DNA from: Bacillota bacterium
GTDB taxonomy: Bacteria > Bacillota > Clostridia > Christensenellales > SZUA-584
Assembly (NCBI GenBank): GCA_023459495.1
Contig: JAEWTL010000037.1
Coordinates: 1-64,000, forward strand
DNA length: 64,000 nt
Direction of reading: 5' to 3'
Shown here: positions 46,458 through 55,271 of the stretch, in pieces
How the letters are laid out: every line of letters starts with the position of its first letter
How positions within the stretch are numbered: the stretch's first letter is position 1
Notes under the pieces: model-generated
What the model was told of the DNA's origin: nothing
Database searches by the model: none
The model's input: only the letters and a program-made list of their open reading frames with translations
Program-made: the position numbers and the translations under genes

Positions 46458-46683
46458 TACGGAAAGGGTAGTGACAGAGCGACCTCACCGCTCTGTCACT
46501 TTTTACTCACTGAAAACTTATGACCTATAGACCATCATAGCTGTTTGTTTTCCTCCTGATTGTTTGCACTCTTTGCCTGCACTGGCGGAGAGTGCAAACA
46601 AAGTCTAAGCCTATTGAATAATTCTTCTGTAGTTCGAACATATTCAAAGCATACAAAGCGACCTTCAAGAGCATGTGGGAATA
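46438..46683 (+). repeat. Duplicated segment, copy A
   Basis: About 245 bases with clear similarity (roughly 85 percent by eye) to 55788-56033. It covers the end of the binding-protein gene, a terminator and a second conserved hairpin with perfect 10-base arms TTTGCACTCT and AGAGTGCAAA (46562-46600). The two copies bracket the GntR-controlled block. Confidence 0.75.
46470..46504 (+). terminator. Terminator of the binding-protein gene
   Basis: AGTGACAGAGCG (46470-46481) pairs with CGCTCTGTCACT (46489-46500), then TTTT. The same hairpin is repeated at 55820-55854. Confidence 0.85.
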
Positions 46684-47044
46684 AAACACCTCCGAAAGTT
46701 CCTGCTTGAGAACGTTGAGGCTTTTTATACTAGTTTTGTGTGAATATTTATTATTTTTTCGCGATAAATCTACAGGGTCAGTAAATAAAAAAGTAAATTG
46801 AATGTAGGATTATTTATTAATTTTTGTAGGATTATTTATTATTCTTAAACAATTGCTGTGAAATGATAATAAGAAACCACATGGAATGATTTAAGGTAGT
46901 GATATGATGTTGATAGATAGGGGGCAAATATACCATTAGAAAAACAAAGAAAACACTTGATAGGGGGGGACATATATCTTTATCGAGTGGGAGAATAGGC
47001 AATCCCCCCCCGAAAGCCCCCGTCAAGGAATGTTCGGGGTCTTT
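46505..47044 (+). other. Gene-free region between two sugar-uptake loci
   Basis: No gene. It holds the second hairpin of the duplicated segment, two tandem copies of GTAGGATTATTTATTA (about 46804 and 46826), the second copy of the 36-base repeat (46852-46887), and a CCCCGAA...TTCGGGG hairpin with T tail near 47000-47046 that could terminate rightward transcription. Confidence 0.5.
46852..46887 (+). repeat. 36-base direct repeat, second copy
   Basis: Identical to 27409-27444 and in the same orientation. No recombinase gene is beside it. The two copies enclose about 19.4 kb that holds the LacI/GH127 and the first ribose-type loci. Confidence 0.55.
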
Positions 47045-47728
47045 TTATACCTGCTTATCAAATTTAGATTCGTCGAGGGATGACGCGACTTCCTGCATAG
47101 GGATTATGATATTCTGGTGCAGGAAGGATTTTGAAAGTGCAGTATCCTTAGCAGTTAAGGCATTAATAATATTGACGTGTGTCTCATAGATTTGTTCTCC
47201 GCGCTTAAGAAAACATTCTTTCTTATCTGTTAATGCACGCAGATTGGCCAAGGGCATCATTTCTGTCAGCTCGAGCAACCGATGCATCTTACTGTCAATA
47301 ATGATTTGTCGGTGAAAATCATTGTCGAGGTGAATACTCTCATAACATGCCTCTCCAATGCCGTTCAGAGAGGCATGAAAAGCATTGTTGATTCTATGGA
47401 GGGTGTCCACTGCCTCCGTGCTAATGCCGATTTCACAGATGCGTTCGACCGCAAGCGACTCAAGAGCAAATCGAATAAGAGAATATTCAAAGTTATCCTC
47501 GTTGCTGATCTGGCGCACATAAACACCCTTGCGGGGGTTGATGGTCACAAGGCCGATTTTCTCTAAATTCAGGAATGCTTCGCGAACAGGGGAAATACTG
47601 ACGCCAAGTTCGTCGGCAATTGTATTATACAGCAACCGGTCATTGGAGCTGTAATTGCCTGCTACAATACGTTCTTTTAAGGTCTCAAAGACCTGTTCGC
47701 TGCATGTTTTGTTTACTCGTACATCCAT
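47045..47728 (-). CDS. GntR-family regulator, FadR/FCD type
   Basis: 227 residues, read leftwards from ATG at 47728. The winged helix-turn-helix (about 10-75) includes LLYNTIADELGVSISPVREAF, in pieces LLYNTIADELG and VSISPVREAF, and KIGLVTINPRKGVYV. A helical FCD effector domain (about 85-215) follows, with His-rich HLDNDFHRQIIIDSKMHRL. Such regulators usually respond to sugar acids or other small carboxylates. It is divergent from the second ribose-type transporter and probably controls it through the palindrome at 47790-47811. Confidence 0.9.
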   Translation of the reverse strand: MDVRVNKTCSEQVFETLKERIVAGNYSSNDRLLYNTIADELGVSISPVREAFLNLEKIGLVTINPRKGVYVRQISNEDNFEYSLIRFALESLAVERICEIGISTEAVDTLHRINNAFHASLNGIGEACYESIHLDNDFHRQIIIDSKMHRLLELTEMMPLANLRALTDKKECFLKRGEQIYETHVNIINALTAKDTALSKSFLHQNIIIPMQEVASSLDESKFDKQV

Positions 47729-47789
47729 TTCACTCTATATTATAATAATCTATTCCAAATATCAATATGCTATAATAAATTTAATATAT

Positions 47790-47838
47790 AATATATTTTC
47801 GAAAATATATTGACGAAAAGAAATCACCATAGTAATAT
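47790..47838 (+). promoter_or_regulatory. GntR operator and promoter of the second transporter
   Basis: A perfect 22-base palindrome with half-site AATATATTTTC (47790-47811) overlaps -35 TTGACG (47810-47815). The -10 TAATAT (47833-47838) stands 17 bases away. On the other strand a -10 TATAAT for the GntR gene lies at 47744-47739. The layout fits autoregulation and repression of the transporter. Confidence 0.6.
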
Positions 47839-47969
47839 ATGCGTGTCAGATGAAAGACAATCAAATATAACCTTACAATTGCCGATCTGTAGAAATAATT
47901 TAACCAGTATGATAGTGAAACATAATGTTTCGGATCAGTATGATGTAATTCCTTGTGAGGAGGCTGCCT

Positions 47970-49475
47970 ATGGAAAAAATTCTTGAATTCAAGGGAATCA
48001 CCAAAACCTTTCCGGGCGTAAAGGCACTTGACAATATCAATCTGGATTTGTACCCGGGTGAGGTCCACGTAATTCTCGGCGAAAACGGCGCTGGGAAGTC
48101 CACGCTGATGAAGGTGCTATCCGGCGCATATACGCCGGACTCGGGAGAGATTATCTACAGCGGACAGCGGTTGGAGAAGAACAGCCCGGTCATATCGGAA
48201 ATGGCCGGTATCCGCATGATTTATCAGGAACTGAACCTGATCCCGGAGCTTTCCATACAGGACAACTTATTTTTGGGTCATGAGCTGCGCAAAGGTATTT
48301 TCAGCGACCGCAAGGAGATGTACAAGCGTACTAAGGCGCTGCTGGAGAGTCTAAACATTAACGCAAACCCTAGGGAGCTTGTAAAAGATCTCAGCATTGC
48401 GAACCAGCAGATGATCGAAATCGCCCGCGCCCTTTCCAGCGAAGCAAAGGTGCTCGTCTTCGACGAACCCACCAGCTCGCTCACCAGCGTAGAAATCAAA
48501 GACCTGTTCGCTATGATCCGCAAGCTCAAGGAGCGTAGCGTGGGCATGTTCTACATTTCTCACCGCCTTGAGGAGGTCTTTGAGATCGGAGACCGGGTAA
48601 CGATCATGCGAGACGGCATGCACGTGCGCACGGACGACGTTTCCAATATCAAGATGCATCAGATCGTCGAAGGAATCGCAGGCAGAAAGATTGAAAATCT
48701 GTTTCCCCATGTGAGGAAAGAACGGGGTAAGAAGCTGCTTGAGATCAAAAACCTGAATAGCGAATGCTTTACGAATGTTAATATTGAAGTTTGCGCCGGG
48801 GAGATCGTTGGCTTATCGGGACTGGTTGGTGCGGGCCGCAGCGAGGTTGCCCGGGCATGCTTTGGCGTCGATGATTATGTAAGCGGCGAAGTTCTTGTGG
48901 ACGGGAAACGGCTGCCCAGAAAGCGAACCGCAAGGGCGGTCGACATGGGCCTCTGTCTTCTGCCGGAGAATAGGAAGGAGGAGGGGCTGGCGCTTTCCAT
49001 GAGTGTGAAAGAGAATACGATCATTGCGGCTCTGAGAAAGCTCTTTCCTAAAGGACTGGTAAACGACAGCCTCTCTCGCAGAGAAGTTGATACATACGTC
49101 AAACGGCTCTCGGTGGCAACGCCGTCGATCAATAAGCTCGTTAACTATTTGAGTGGCGGCACGCAACAAAAGGTTGTGGTTGCAAAATGGCTGCTCACCC
49201 AATCGAAGGTGTTCATCTTCGACGAGCCGACACGCGGTATTGATGTCGGCGCAAAAACCGACATCTATGAGCTGATGGATATGCTGCTGGAGCAGGGGGC
49301 CGCAATCGTTATGATTTCATCCGACCTGCCCGAAGTGCTGGGGATGAGTGACAGAATCTATGTGATGTGCCGGGGGGAAGTCGTGGGAGAATTCGATGTT
49401 TCCGAAGCCAATCAGAACAAGATATTGCAATATGCCTTCGGGCAGCATGAGAACCAGGAGGTGAACCAGGCATGA
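47970..49475 (+). CDS. Second ribose-type ABC ATPase (tandem)
   Basis: 501 residues from ATG 47970 after TGAGGAGG. Half one: Walker A GENGAGKST, signature DLSIANQQM, Walker B VLVFDEPTSSL. Half two: GLVGAGRSE in place of Walker A, signature YLSGGTQQK, and intact FIFDEPTRGIDVG. This contrasts with the 41613 paralogue, which has lost the second Walker B Asp. Overlaps the following permease gene by four bases. Confidence 0.93.
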   Translation: MEKILEFKGITKTFPGVKALDNINLDLYPGEVHVILGENGAGKSTLMKVLSGAYTPDSGEIIYSGQRLEKNSPVISEMAGIRMIYQELNLIPELSIQDNLFLGHELRKGIFSDRKEMYKRTKALLESLNINANPRELVKDLSIANQQMIEIARALSSEAKVLVFDEPTSSLTSVEIKDLFAMIRKLKERSVGMFYISHRLEEVFEIGDRVTIMRDGMHVRTDDVSNIKMHQIVEGIAGRKIENLFPHVRKERGKKLLEIKNLNSECFTNVNIEVCAGEIVGLSGLVGAGRSEVARACFGVDDYVSGEVLVDGKRLPRKRTARAVDMGLCLLPENRKEEGLALSMSVKENTIIAALRKLFPKGLVNDSLSRREVDTYVKRLSVATPSINKLVNYLSGGTQQKVVVAKWLLTQSKVFIFDEPTRGIDVGAKTDIYELMDMLLEQGAAIVMISSDLPEVLGMSDRIYVMCRGEVVGEFDVSEANQNKILQYAFGQHENQEVNQA

Positions 49476-50527
49476 AAATATTGAAACGCTTTAAGCTTTC
49501 GTCGCTTCCGAATTCTATCTACATCTTCATTATTGTATTTGTTTTCTTTGGCATGACGATCGATAAGTTCTGGTCACCAGCCAATATATCCACGCTGCTG
49601 CTTCAAGCATCCGTGCTGCTCACCATTGCAATGGGCATGTCGATTGTCATCATGACAGGCGGTATCGACCTGTCGGTCGGCGGCATCATTTCCCTGTCTG
49701 CGGTGGTAGCAGGCACCATATTGAAGCTGGGCGGGCACTGGATGTTTGCCGTGCTGGGCGCGCTTGCAACCGGAGCCGCGGTCGGCTTTATAAACGGCAT
49801 AGTAGTGCAGAAGCTGAAGGTAGACTCCTTCATTGCAACGTTTGGCATGGCAAACATCGCCCAAAGTCTTGCGAACGTTATCTCCGCAAAACGCACCGTA
49901 TACTGGGATGCACTTCCGCAGAACGAAATGATCAAAACGCTGTCCGGAGACATCTTCAGCAAACAGCTGGGCTATTACAATCTTGCGGCTGATGTGATCT
50001 CACTTTCGTATATTTCTCTTATCTGTATTGTGGTCATGATCGTAATGAACGTTGCGTTTAAGAAAACGCGTCTCGGGTCTTACGTTTATGCGATCGGCGC
50101 CAACCAGGAAACCGCACGGTTGGCCGGTATCAAAACAAACGCATGGCGAATCGGTGTGTTCATGCTATCCGGGCTGCTGGGCGCGGTTGCCGGAGTGATG
50201 CTCTTGCTTCGTACGCAATCCGTTCAGCCCACGCTGGGTGATGGATTGGAATTCTATGCGGTGGTTGCGGCCGTACTGGGGGGGAACGCACTGGAAGGCG
50301 GCAAAGGCAGTGTGATGGGTGCGATACTCGGCGCGTTCGTACTGTATTCCATACGGGCCGCGCTGTCCCTCGAAGGTATATCGACGTTCTGGGTGATGGT
50401 GACGATTGGCGGCGTGCTTATCGTCGGCATGATTATCAATGGATTGGTCGATTATTTCGAACGGCAGGCACATTTAAGGGCAAAGGCGCGGGCTGCGGAA
50501 TCGGCTGATAAGGGGGGCAATCAATAA
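49472..50527 (+). CDS. Ribose-type ABC permease A
   Basis: 351 residues; overlaps the ATPase stop, with AGGAGG inside the end of that gene. About ten membrane segments; GMSIVIMTGGIDLSVGGIISL, in pieces GMSIVIMTGGIDLS and VGGIISL, and AAVLGGNALEGGKGS. The last 25 residues are charged and cytoplasmic. Forms a probable heterodimer with permease B, encoded one base into its stop codon. Confidence 0.93.
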   Translation: MKILKRFKLSSLPNSIYIFIIVFVFFGMTIDKFWSPANISTLLLQASVLLTIAMGMSIVIMTGGIDLSVGGIISLSAVVAGTILKLGGHWMFAVLGALATGAAVGFINGIVVQKLKVDSFIATFGMANIAQSLANVISAKRTVYWDALPQNEMIKTLSGDIFSKQLGYYNLAADVISLSYISLICIVVMIVMNVAFKKTRLGSYVYAIGANQETARLAGIKTNAWRIGVFMLSGLLGAVAGVMLLLRTQSVQPTLGDGLEFYAVVAAVLGGNALEGGKGSVMGAILGAFVLYSIRAALSLEGISTFWVMVTIGGVLIVGMIINGLVDYFERQAHLRAKARAAESADKGGNQ

Positions 50528-51576
50528 TGGGTAACAAGGGGAATCTTTTATCCAAGCTAAAGACAACCGTATATGATCTCTCCACGGTGCTGATTCTGTT
50601 GGCGGTGTTCATCTTCTTTGCGGTGGCAAACGCGGTGTTTACCGGGTACAACTATTTATCCGCCAGCAACATTGCAACCATCATCAATCAGGCATCTTTC
50701 CTGGCAGTGCTGGGTGCAGCGCAGATGCTGGTAATCCTCGTCGGAGGCATCAACCTTTCCATCGGTTCCGTAATGGCTTTCAGCGCGATCGTGTGCGGCC
50801 CGCTCCTCGTGGAAAGCAGCGCGTACTCGCCGATTTTAGGGCCGCTGGGCATGATCGCTATCGGCGCGGCAATCGGACTGCTGAACGGTGTGCTGGTTAC
50901 AAAACTGAAAATTCCTTCCTTTATTGCAACGTTTGGTACCATGTATATCTTTCGCGGCGCGGCATGGATCATCGCGGGCAATACAGTATACTTTCGCATT
51001 AAACCGGCAATCCGCATTTTGGCACAGGGGCAGGTTCTGTCGATCGGTGACTTCACCATCAACATGGCTGTGGTCGTCTGCATTGCAGTCATCGTGCTGC
51101 TGACACTTCTGCTCCGAAAGACAACCTACGGGCATAAAGTCTATTTCGCGGGTTCCAATCCCCTGGCTGCCAAGTTCTCGGGCATCGCGGTGGACAGGAT
51201 CATCAACTCGGTTTTCATCCTCTCTGGTGCGCTCAGCGGATTTTGCGGCATTCTTTATACCGCTAAGGTAAACGCCTGCGATGCAAGCATGTATACGGAA
51301 TCACATTTTGACGCGGTCTCCGTTGCGCTGATCAGCGGCGCATCCCTGATGGGCGGCTCCGGAAACATGTGGGGAAATGCGGTGGGCGCGCTCATCATTT
51401 CCGCGATCAAAAATGGGATGAACACGCTCCAGGTTCCCTCAGAGTATCAGACGCTCGTGCTCGGTATACTCATTATCCTTTCCGTGTTTTTCAATGATAA
51501 GCTTTTGAGAAAGAAGATGGGCGCATCCGGCGGTGCAAAGACAGGCCGTAAGAACGCAGACACTGCGGCGGCATAA
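50527..51576 (+). CDS. Ribose-type ABC permease B
   Basis: 349 residues; ATG overlaps the previous TAA by one base, after AAGGGGGG. About ten membrane segments, with AQMLVILVGGINLSIGSVMAF, in pieces AQMLVILVGGINLS and IGSVMAF, and SVALISGASLMGGSGNM in place of the usual VVLGG motif. The C-terminal tail is basic. Belongs to the same importer as the ATPase at 47970 and the binding protein at 51631. Confidence 0.93.
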   Translation: MGNKGNLLSKLKTTVYDLSTVLILLAVFIFFAVANAVFTGYNYLSASNIATIINQASFLAVLGAAQMLVILVGGINLSIGSVMAFSAIVCGPLLVESSAYSPILGPLGMIAIGAAIGLLNGVLVTKLKIPSFIATFGTMYIFRGAAWIIAGNTVYFRIKPAIRILAQGQVLSIGDFTINMAVVVCIAVIVLLTLLLRKTTYGHKVYFAGSNPLAAKFSGIAVDRIINSVFILSGALSGFCGILYTAKVNACDASMYTESHFDAVSVALISGASLMGGSGNMWGNAVGALIISAIKNGMNTLQVPSEYQTLVLGILIILSVFFNDKLLRKKMGASGGAKTGRKNADTAAA

Positions 51577-51630
51577 TCGTGTTCTCGCTCAATAATGAGC
51601 TGAACATAAAAAAATCAGGAGGAAAAACCA

Positions 51631-52650
51631 ATGAAAAAAATCCTAACCCTACTGCTGGTGGTCGCTCTGATCGCAGTAGCTTTCGCGGGCTGTGTTACGC
51701 AGGCTCCGGTTAACGAATCCGGTGTGGCGAATACGGTTTCAGGTGATAACCAGAACCAGGGCGGAACGGGCAATACAGTATCAACGGAGCCGAAGTATAA
51801 AATGATCTTTATTGTTAAGAGCATGGCAGCTAGTTTCTTCCTTGACGTTATTGAGGGTGCACAGGCAGCTGCCGAGGACCTCAATATTGAACTGAATTGC
51901 GTAGGTCCGGAAACTCCCTTCAGCGTCGAAGAGCAGATCCAGATCATTGAGCAGGCGATTATCGACGGCGTTGACGGCGTGCTCGTCATTCCAGCGGACT
52001 CCGAAGCGATCGTGACGGCGATTGAAAAGTGCAACGAGGCTGACATCCCTGTGATTACGCCCAACACCAAAGCGAACGGCGGCGAAGTGGTAACCTGGAT
52101 TGGCGCGGACAACGTTGAGGTGGGCTATACGCTGGGCAAGATCATGTGCGAAGCCATTGGCGGACAGGGCAATGTCGTGCTGCTGGAAGGCACACCGGGC
52201 AACTCCACGGCCGAAGAGCGCACGGAAGGCTACAAGAAGGCGATTGCCGAGTATCCGAACGTGGTACTGCTGGATTCCCAGCCGGCGAACTTCGAGCGCG
52301 AAGCGGGCATGAACCTGATGGAGAACTTCCTGCAGAAGTATCAGGAAATTGACGCTTGCGGCTCCGGCAACAAGGACATGACGATGGGCGCGATTGAGGC
52401 GGCAAAGAACGCAGGCCGTTTGGAAGAGATCAAGTTCATTACGTTTGACACGGACGATGACGTTATCGCGGGCATCCAAAGCGGCGAAGTATATGCCACC
52501 GGCAATCAGGATCCGTTCTCGCAAGGCTACCTCTCCGTGACCAGCATGTTTGCTTATCTGGAAGGCTGCCGTCTGCCGGCAACGATGCATCTGCCGATGA
52601 AGGTGATCGACAGCTCCAACATCGACGAGTTTGTCGCTCAGCAGGGCTAA
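51631..52650 (+). CDS. Ribose-type binding lipoprotein of the second importer
   Basis: 339 residues; ATG after CAGGAGGAAAAAC. Lipobox FAGC (Cys about 21), Asn/Gly-rich linker, then a type 1 binding-protein fold: MIFIVKSMAASFFLDVIEGAQ, in pieces MIFIVKSMAASFF and LDVIEGAQ, and TFDTDDDVIAGIQSGEVYATG. Codon use is strongly GC-ending, which suggests high expression. A strong hairpin (52680-52706) follows, before the aldo/keto reductase gene, and may set the ratio of binding protein to enzymes. Confidence 0.93.
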   Translation: MKKILTLLLVVALIAVAFAGCVTQAPVNESGVANTVSGDNQNQGGTGNTVSTEPKYKMIFIVKSMAASFFLDVIEGAQAAAEDLNIELNCVGPETPFSVEEQIQIIEQAIIDGVDGVLVIPADSEAIVTAIEKCNEADIPVITPNTKANGGEVVTWIGADNVEVGYTLGKIMCEAIGGQGNVVLLEGTPGNSTAEERTEGYKKAIAEYPNVVLLDSQPANFEREAGMNLMENFLQKYQEIDACGSGNKDMTMGAIEAAKNAGRLEEIKFITFDTDDDVIAGIQSGEVYATGNQDPFSQGYLSVTSMFAYLEGCRLPATMHLPMKVIDSSNIDEFVAQQG

Positions 52651-52679
52651 CCAACAGAAATATCAGAATGATGGCGGTG

Positions 52680-52709
52680 GGGGACCGCGGAAGATACGCG
52701 GTCCCCTTT
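52680..52709 (+). terminator. Hairpin between binding protein and enzyme genes
   Basis: Perfect 10-base arms GGGGACCGCG and CGCGGTCCCC, seven-base loop, then TTT. Partial terminator or attenuator inside the operon. Confidence 0.7.
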
Positions 52710-52732
52710 GCCTCATTAGAAAGGACAAATCG

Positions 52733-53698
52733 ATGGATTACAAGAAGTTCAGCAATACAGATCTCACTGTATCGGCAATTTGTCTGGGTACCGTTAACTA
52801 TGGAACGGCCATGAAAGACGCCGATGCAAAGCATCAGATGAGCAAATTCATCGACCTGGGCGGCACGTTTATCGACACCGCGCATGTTTACGGGGACTGG
52901 GAGCCGCCTGTAACCGGCCGCAGTGAGCGCGTGATTGGAAGCTGGCTAAAAGATACGGGATTAAGGAGCAAGGTGGTGCTGGCGACCAAAGGCGCGCATC
53001 CGCGGTTGGAAACGATGAATATACCGCGCTGCAGCGATAAAGAGATTGCCATGGACCTGGATGAAAGCCTGAGTTTCCTGAATACCGATTATATCGATTT
53101 GTATTTTCTGCACCGTGACCATACCAACCGGCCTGTGGGAGAGATTCTCGAATGCCTGGAAGACAAGGTGCGGCAGGGGAAGATCCGTTACTACGGCTGT
53201 TCAAACTGGAAGCTTGAACGTCTCATCGAGGCACAGGAGTATGCAAAGGCTCACGGGCTGCATGGGTTCGTATGCAACCAGCTGATGTGGAGCCTTGCGG
53301 AAATCAACTTTGAGAATTTGGAAGACCAATCGTTTATTCTTATGGACAAACCGACCTACCAATACCACAGCGAAAATAACCTGAATGCCATGGCGTATAT
53401 GTCTGTGGCAAAGGGCTATTTTGCCCGTCTGGCCTTAGGGGAAGACCTGCCGTGGTCGGTGGAGAAAGTATACGGGAACGAAGCAGATAAAAAAATATAC
53501 GCACGGCTTAAGGAAGTTACCGGCGACCGATACACGATAACGGATATTAGCCTGAAATACCTGATGGTGCACCCGTTTGCTTCGGTTCCGATCGCATCAT
53601 TCGATAACGACGCACAGCTCGAGGAAAGCCTCAGATGCTGTGATTTAAATATACCGGAGGAGTTGCTCAAGTCGGTCAGTTGCTTTAAGAGATTTTAG
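52733..53698 (+). CDS. Aldo/keto reductase
   Basis: 321 residues from ATG 52733 after AGAAAGGAC. The (beta/alpha)8 NAD(P)H-dependent reductase fold shows the catalytic tetrad: Asp and Tyr in FIDTAHVYGDW, Lys in VVLATKGAHP and His in DLYFLHRDH. Related proteins oxidise or reduce sugars and sugar lactones. It stands between the sugar-binding protein and the flavoprotein gene in the GntR-controlled operon, so it probably acts on the imported sugar. The substrate is unknown. Confidence 0.9.
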   Translation: MDYKKFSNTDLTVSAICLGTVNYGTAMKDADAKHQMSKFIDLGGTFIDTAHVYGDWEPPVTGRSERVIGSWLKDTGLRSKVVLATKGAHPRLETMNIPRCSDKEIAMDLDESLSFLNTDYIDLYFLHRDHTNRPVGEILECLEDKVRQGKIRYYGCSNWKLERLIEAQEYAKAHGLHGFVCNQLMWSLAEINFENLEDQSFILMDKPTYQYHSENNLNAMAYMSVAKGYFARLALGEDLPWSVEKVYGNEADKKIYARLKEVTGDRYTITDISLKYLMVHPFASVPIASFDNDAQLEESLRCCDLNIPEELLKSVSCFKRF

Positions 53699-53871
53699 AT
53701 CTCATAAACCATACTTTGGGATAACACGGCGTAATTGCAATGGGACATGCCGTGATGTATTCAGTATTGCCTGACAGCAAAAAATGCGGCTGTCCAAAGC
53801 TAAAACGGAAAGAGCACGTATTGAAAATCCGCACCGCTCATGGGTGCAAGAATAAAATTTGGAGGATAGAA

Positions 53872-55233
53872 ATGAAAAAGGTAACCCGTGAATTCAATTT
53901 GCGCCGGATAAAGGAGTTAAGTGAGTTCCAAAAGACTGCACATGAATGCGGCATTGACTATCCGGTATCCGAAGACGTTTCGGTGCTGGCAGAGCCCATT
54001 ACCTTGGCGAGCGGAAAAGTGATCCCGAATTCGATTGGCATTCCGCCGCTCGAGGGATTTGACGGAACGCCTGAAGGGGCTCCATCCGATTTAATCTTCC
54101 GTCGCTACGACCGCTATGCCAGAGGCGGAGCGGGCTTGCTGTGGTACGAGTCCATCACGATCAGCGATGAAGGCCGGTGCAACCCGCTGCAGATGATCAT
54201 CAAGAAGGAAACGCTCTCCGAGATCAAGCGTCTGGTGGATGAGTCCAACGCGGCGGCTGTTGAGGAGTTTGGCCGTAAGCCGTACAACGTGCTGCAACTG
54301 ACTCACTCGGGCAGGAGGAGCGTGGATGCAAACTGGAAGTCCACACCGCTGGCCATCGTAGAGAACCCGTATATGGATAGTCATAACTCGATAGACGGAC
54401 AGAAGGGTGCGCTCAATATTGCAACTGACGAAAAGATTGAGGAAATCATTCAGCAGTTTATCGACGGCGCTGTGCTGGCGGCAGAAGCCGGGTTCGACTC
54501 CGTTGACGTCAAGGTTTGCCATGAATATATTCTACGCGAGCTGCTGTCGGCGTTTACGCGTCCCGGAAAATTTGGCGGAAGCTTTGAAAACCGTACGCGT
54601 GCGATATTTGATATCATTCACGGCATTCGCGCCAAGTTGGGAAAAAGCATCGATATCTGTGTGCGGCTGAACGCGTATGACTGCATTCCGTATCCATATG
54701 GCTGGGGCATGGTGAAAGAGGAAGGCGTGATGAAGCCTGACCTGGAAGAGCCGATCAAGCTTTGCCGCTTGCTGGTGGAGGAAGGCGTTGATTTGATTAA
54801 TCTTTCGACCATGATGCCGCGTTACCGTCCTTATGGTGCGGGGCTGATGGCGGAACACGAAGAAGGAGAGATCACACCTTTTATGGGCGTATACGATTTG
54901 CTCAAAGCGACGAGGGAAATCAAGCAGGCGGTACCGGGTGGAGTGTTCATGTGCACTGGACTTAGCTGGCTCGGTCAGTTCGGCGCGAATGTCGGTGCGG
55001 GCGGTAAGAAAGAAGGCTGGTTCGATATTGCCGGATATGGACGCCAGGGATTTGCGTATCCGAATTTTGCCCGTGACATTATCGAAAAGGGCATGATGGA
55101 CAGAAGCCAAGTGTGCCTTACCTGTGATAAGTGCTACGATCTGATACAGATTGGCCATACGTGCAGCGGCTGCGTTCCGCGGGATCACAAGGTATACATG
55201 CCAATGTATCGGGAACATGTGCTGAATAAATGA
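53872..55233 (+). CDS. Old Yellow Enzyme-type NADH:flavin oxidoreductase
   Basis: 453 residues from ATG 53872 (TTGGAGGATAGA upstream; a start 132 bases earlier lacks a site). The FMN-binding TIM barrel covers about 40-400: GIPPLEGFDGTPEG, QLTHSGRRSVD (His-X-Gly-Arg of the family), and HEYILRELLSAFTR. Near the C-terminus a Cys cluster CLTCDKC (415, 418, 421) and CSGC (431, 434) resembles the 4Fe-4S site of 2,4-dienoyl-CoA reductase-like enzymes, but the spacing differs and the NAD(P)H domain that normally follows is missing. Probably reduces an activated C=C or C=O made in the sugar pathway. Confidence 0.85.
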   Translation: MKKVTREFNLRRIKELSEFQKTAHECGIDYPVSEDVSVLAEPITLASGKVIPNSIGIPPLEGFDGTPEGAPSDLIFRRYDRYARGGAGLLWYESITISDEGRCNPLQMIIKKETLSEIKRLVDESNAAAVEEFGRKPYNVLQLTHSGRRSVDANWKSTPLAIVENPYMDSHNSIDGQKGALNIATDEKIEEIIQQFIDGAVLAAEAGFDSVDVKVCHEYILRELLSAFTRPGKFGGSFENRTRAIFDIIHGIRAKLGKSIDICVRLNAYDCIPYPYGWGMVKEEGVMKPDLEEPIKLCRLLVEEGVDLINLSTMMPRYRPYGAGLMAEHEEGEITPFMGVYDLLKATREIKQAVPGGVFMCTGLSWLGQFGANVGAGGKKEGWFDIAGYGRQGFAYPNFARDIIEKGMMDRSQVCLTCDKCYDLIQIGHTCSGCVPRDHKVYMPMYREHVLNK

Positions 55234-55271
55234 TCGTATAATCGGGCATCGCCGGAAAGGAAGTCGGTATT

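Noticed and set aside
46804..46841. Two copies of a 16-base AT-rich repeat, considered as a CRISPR start
   Set aside because: Only two copies, too short, and no further repeats or cas genes.
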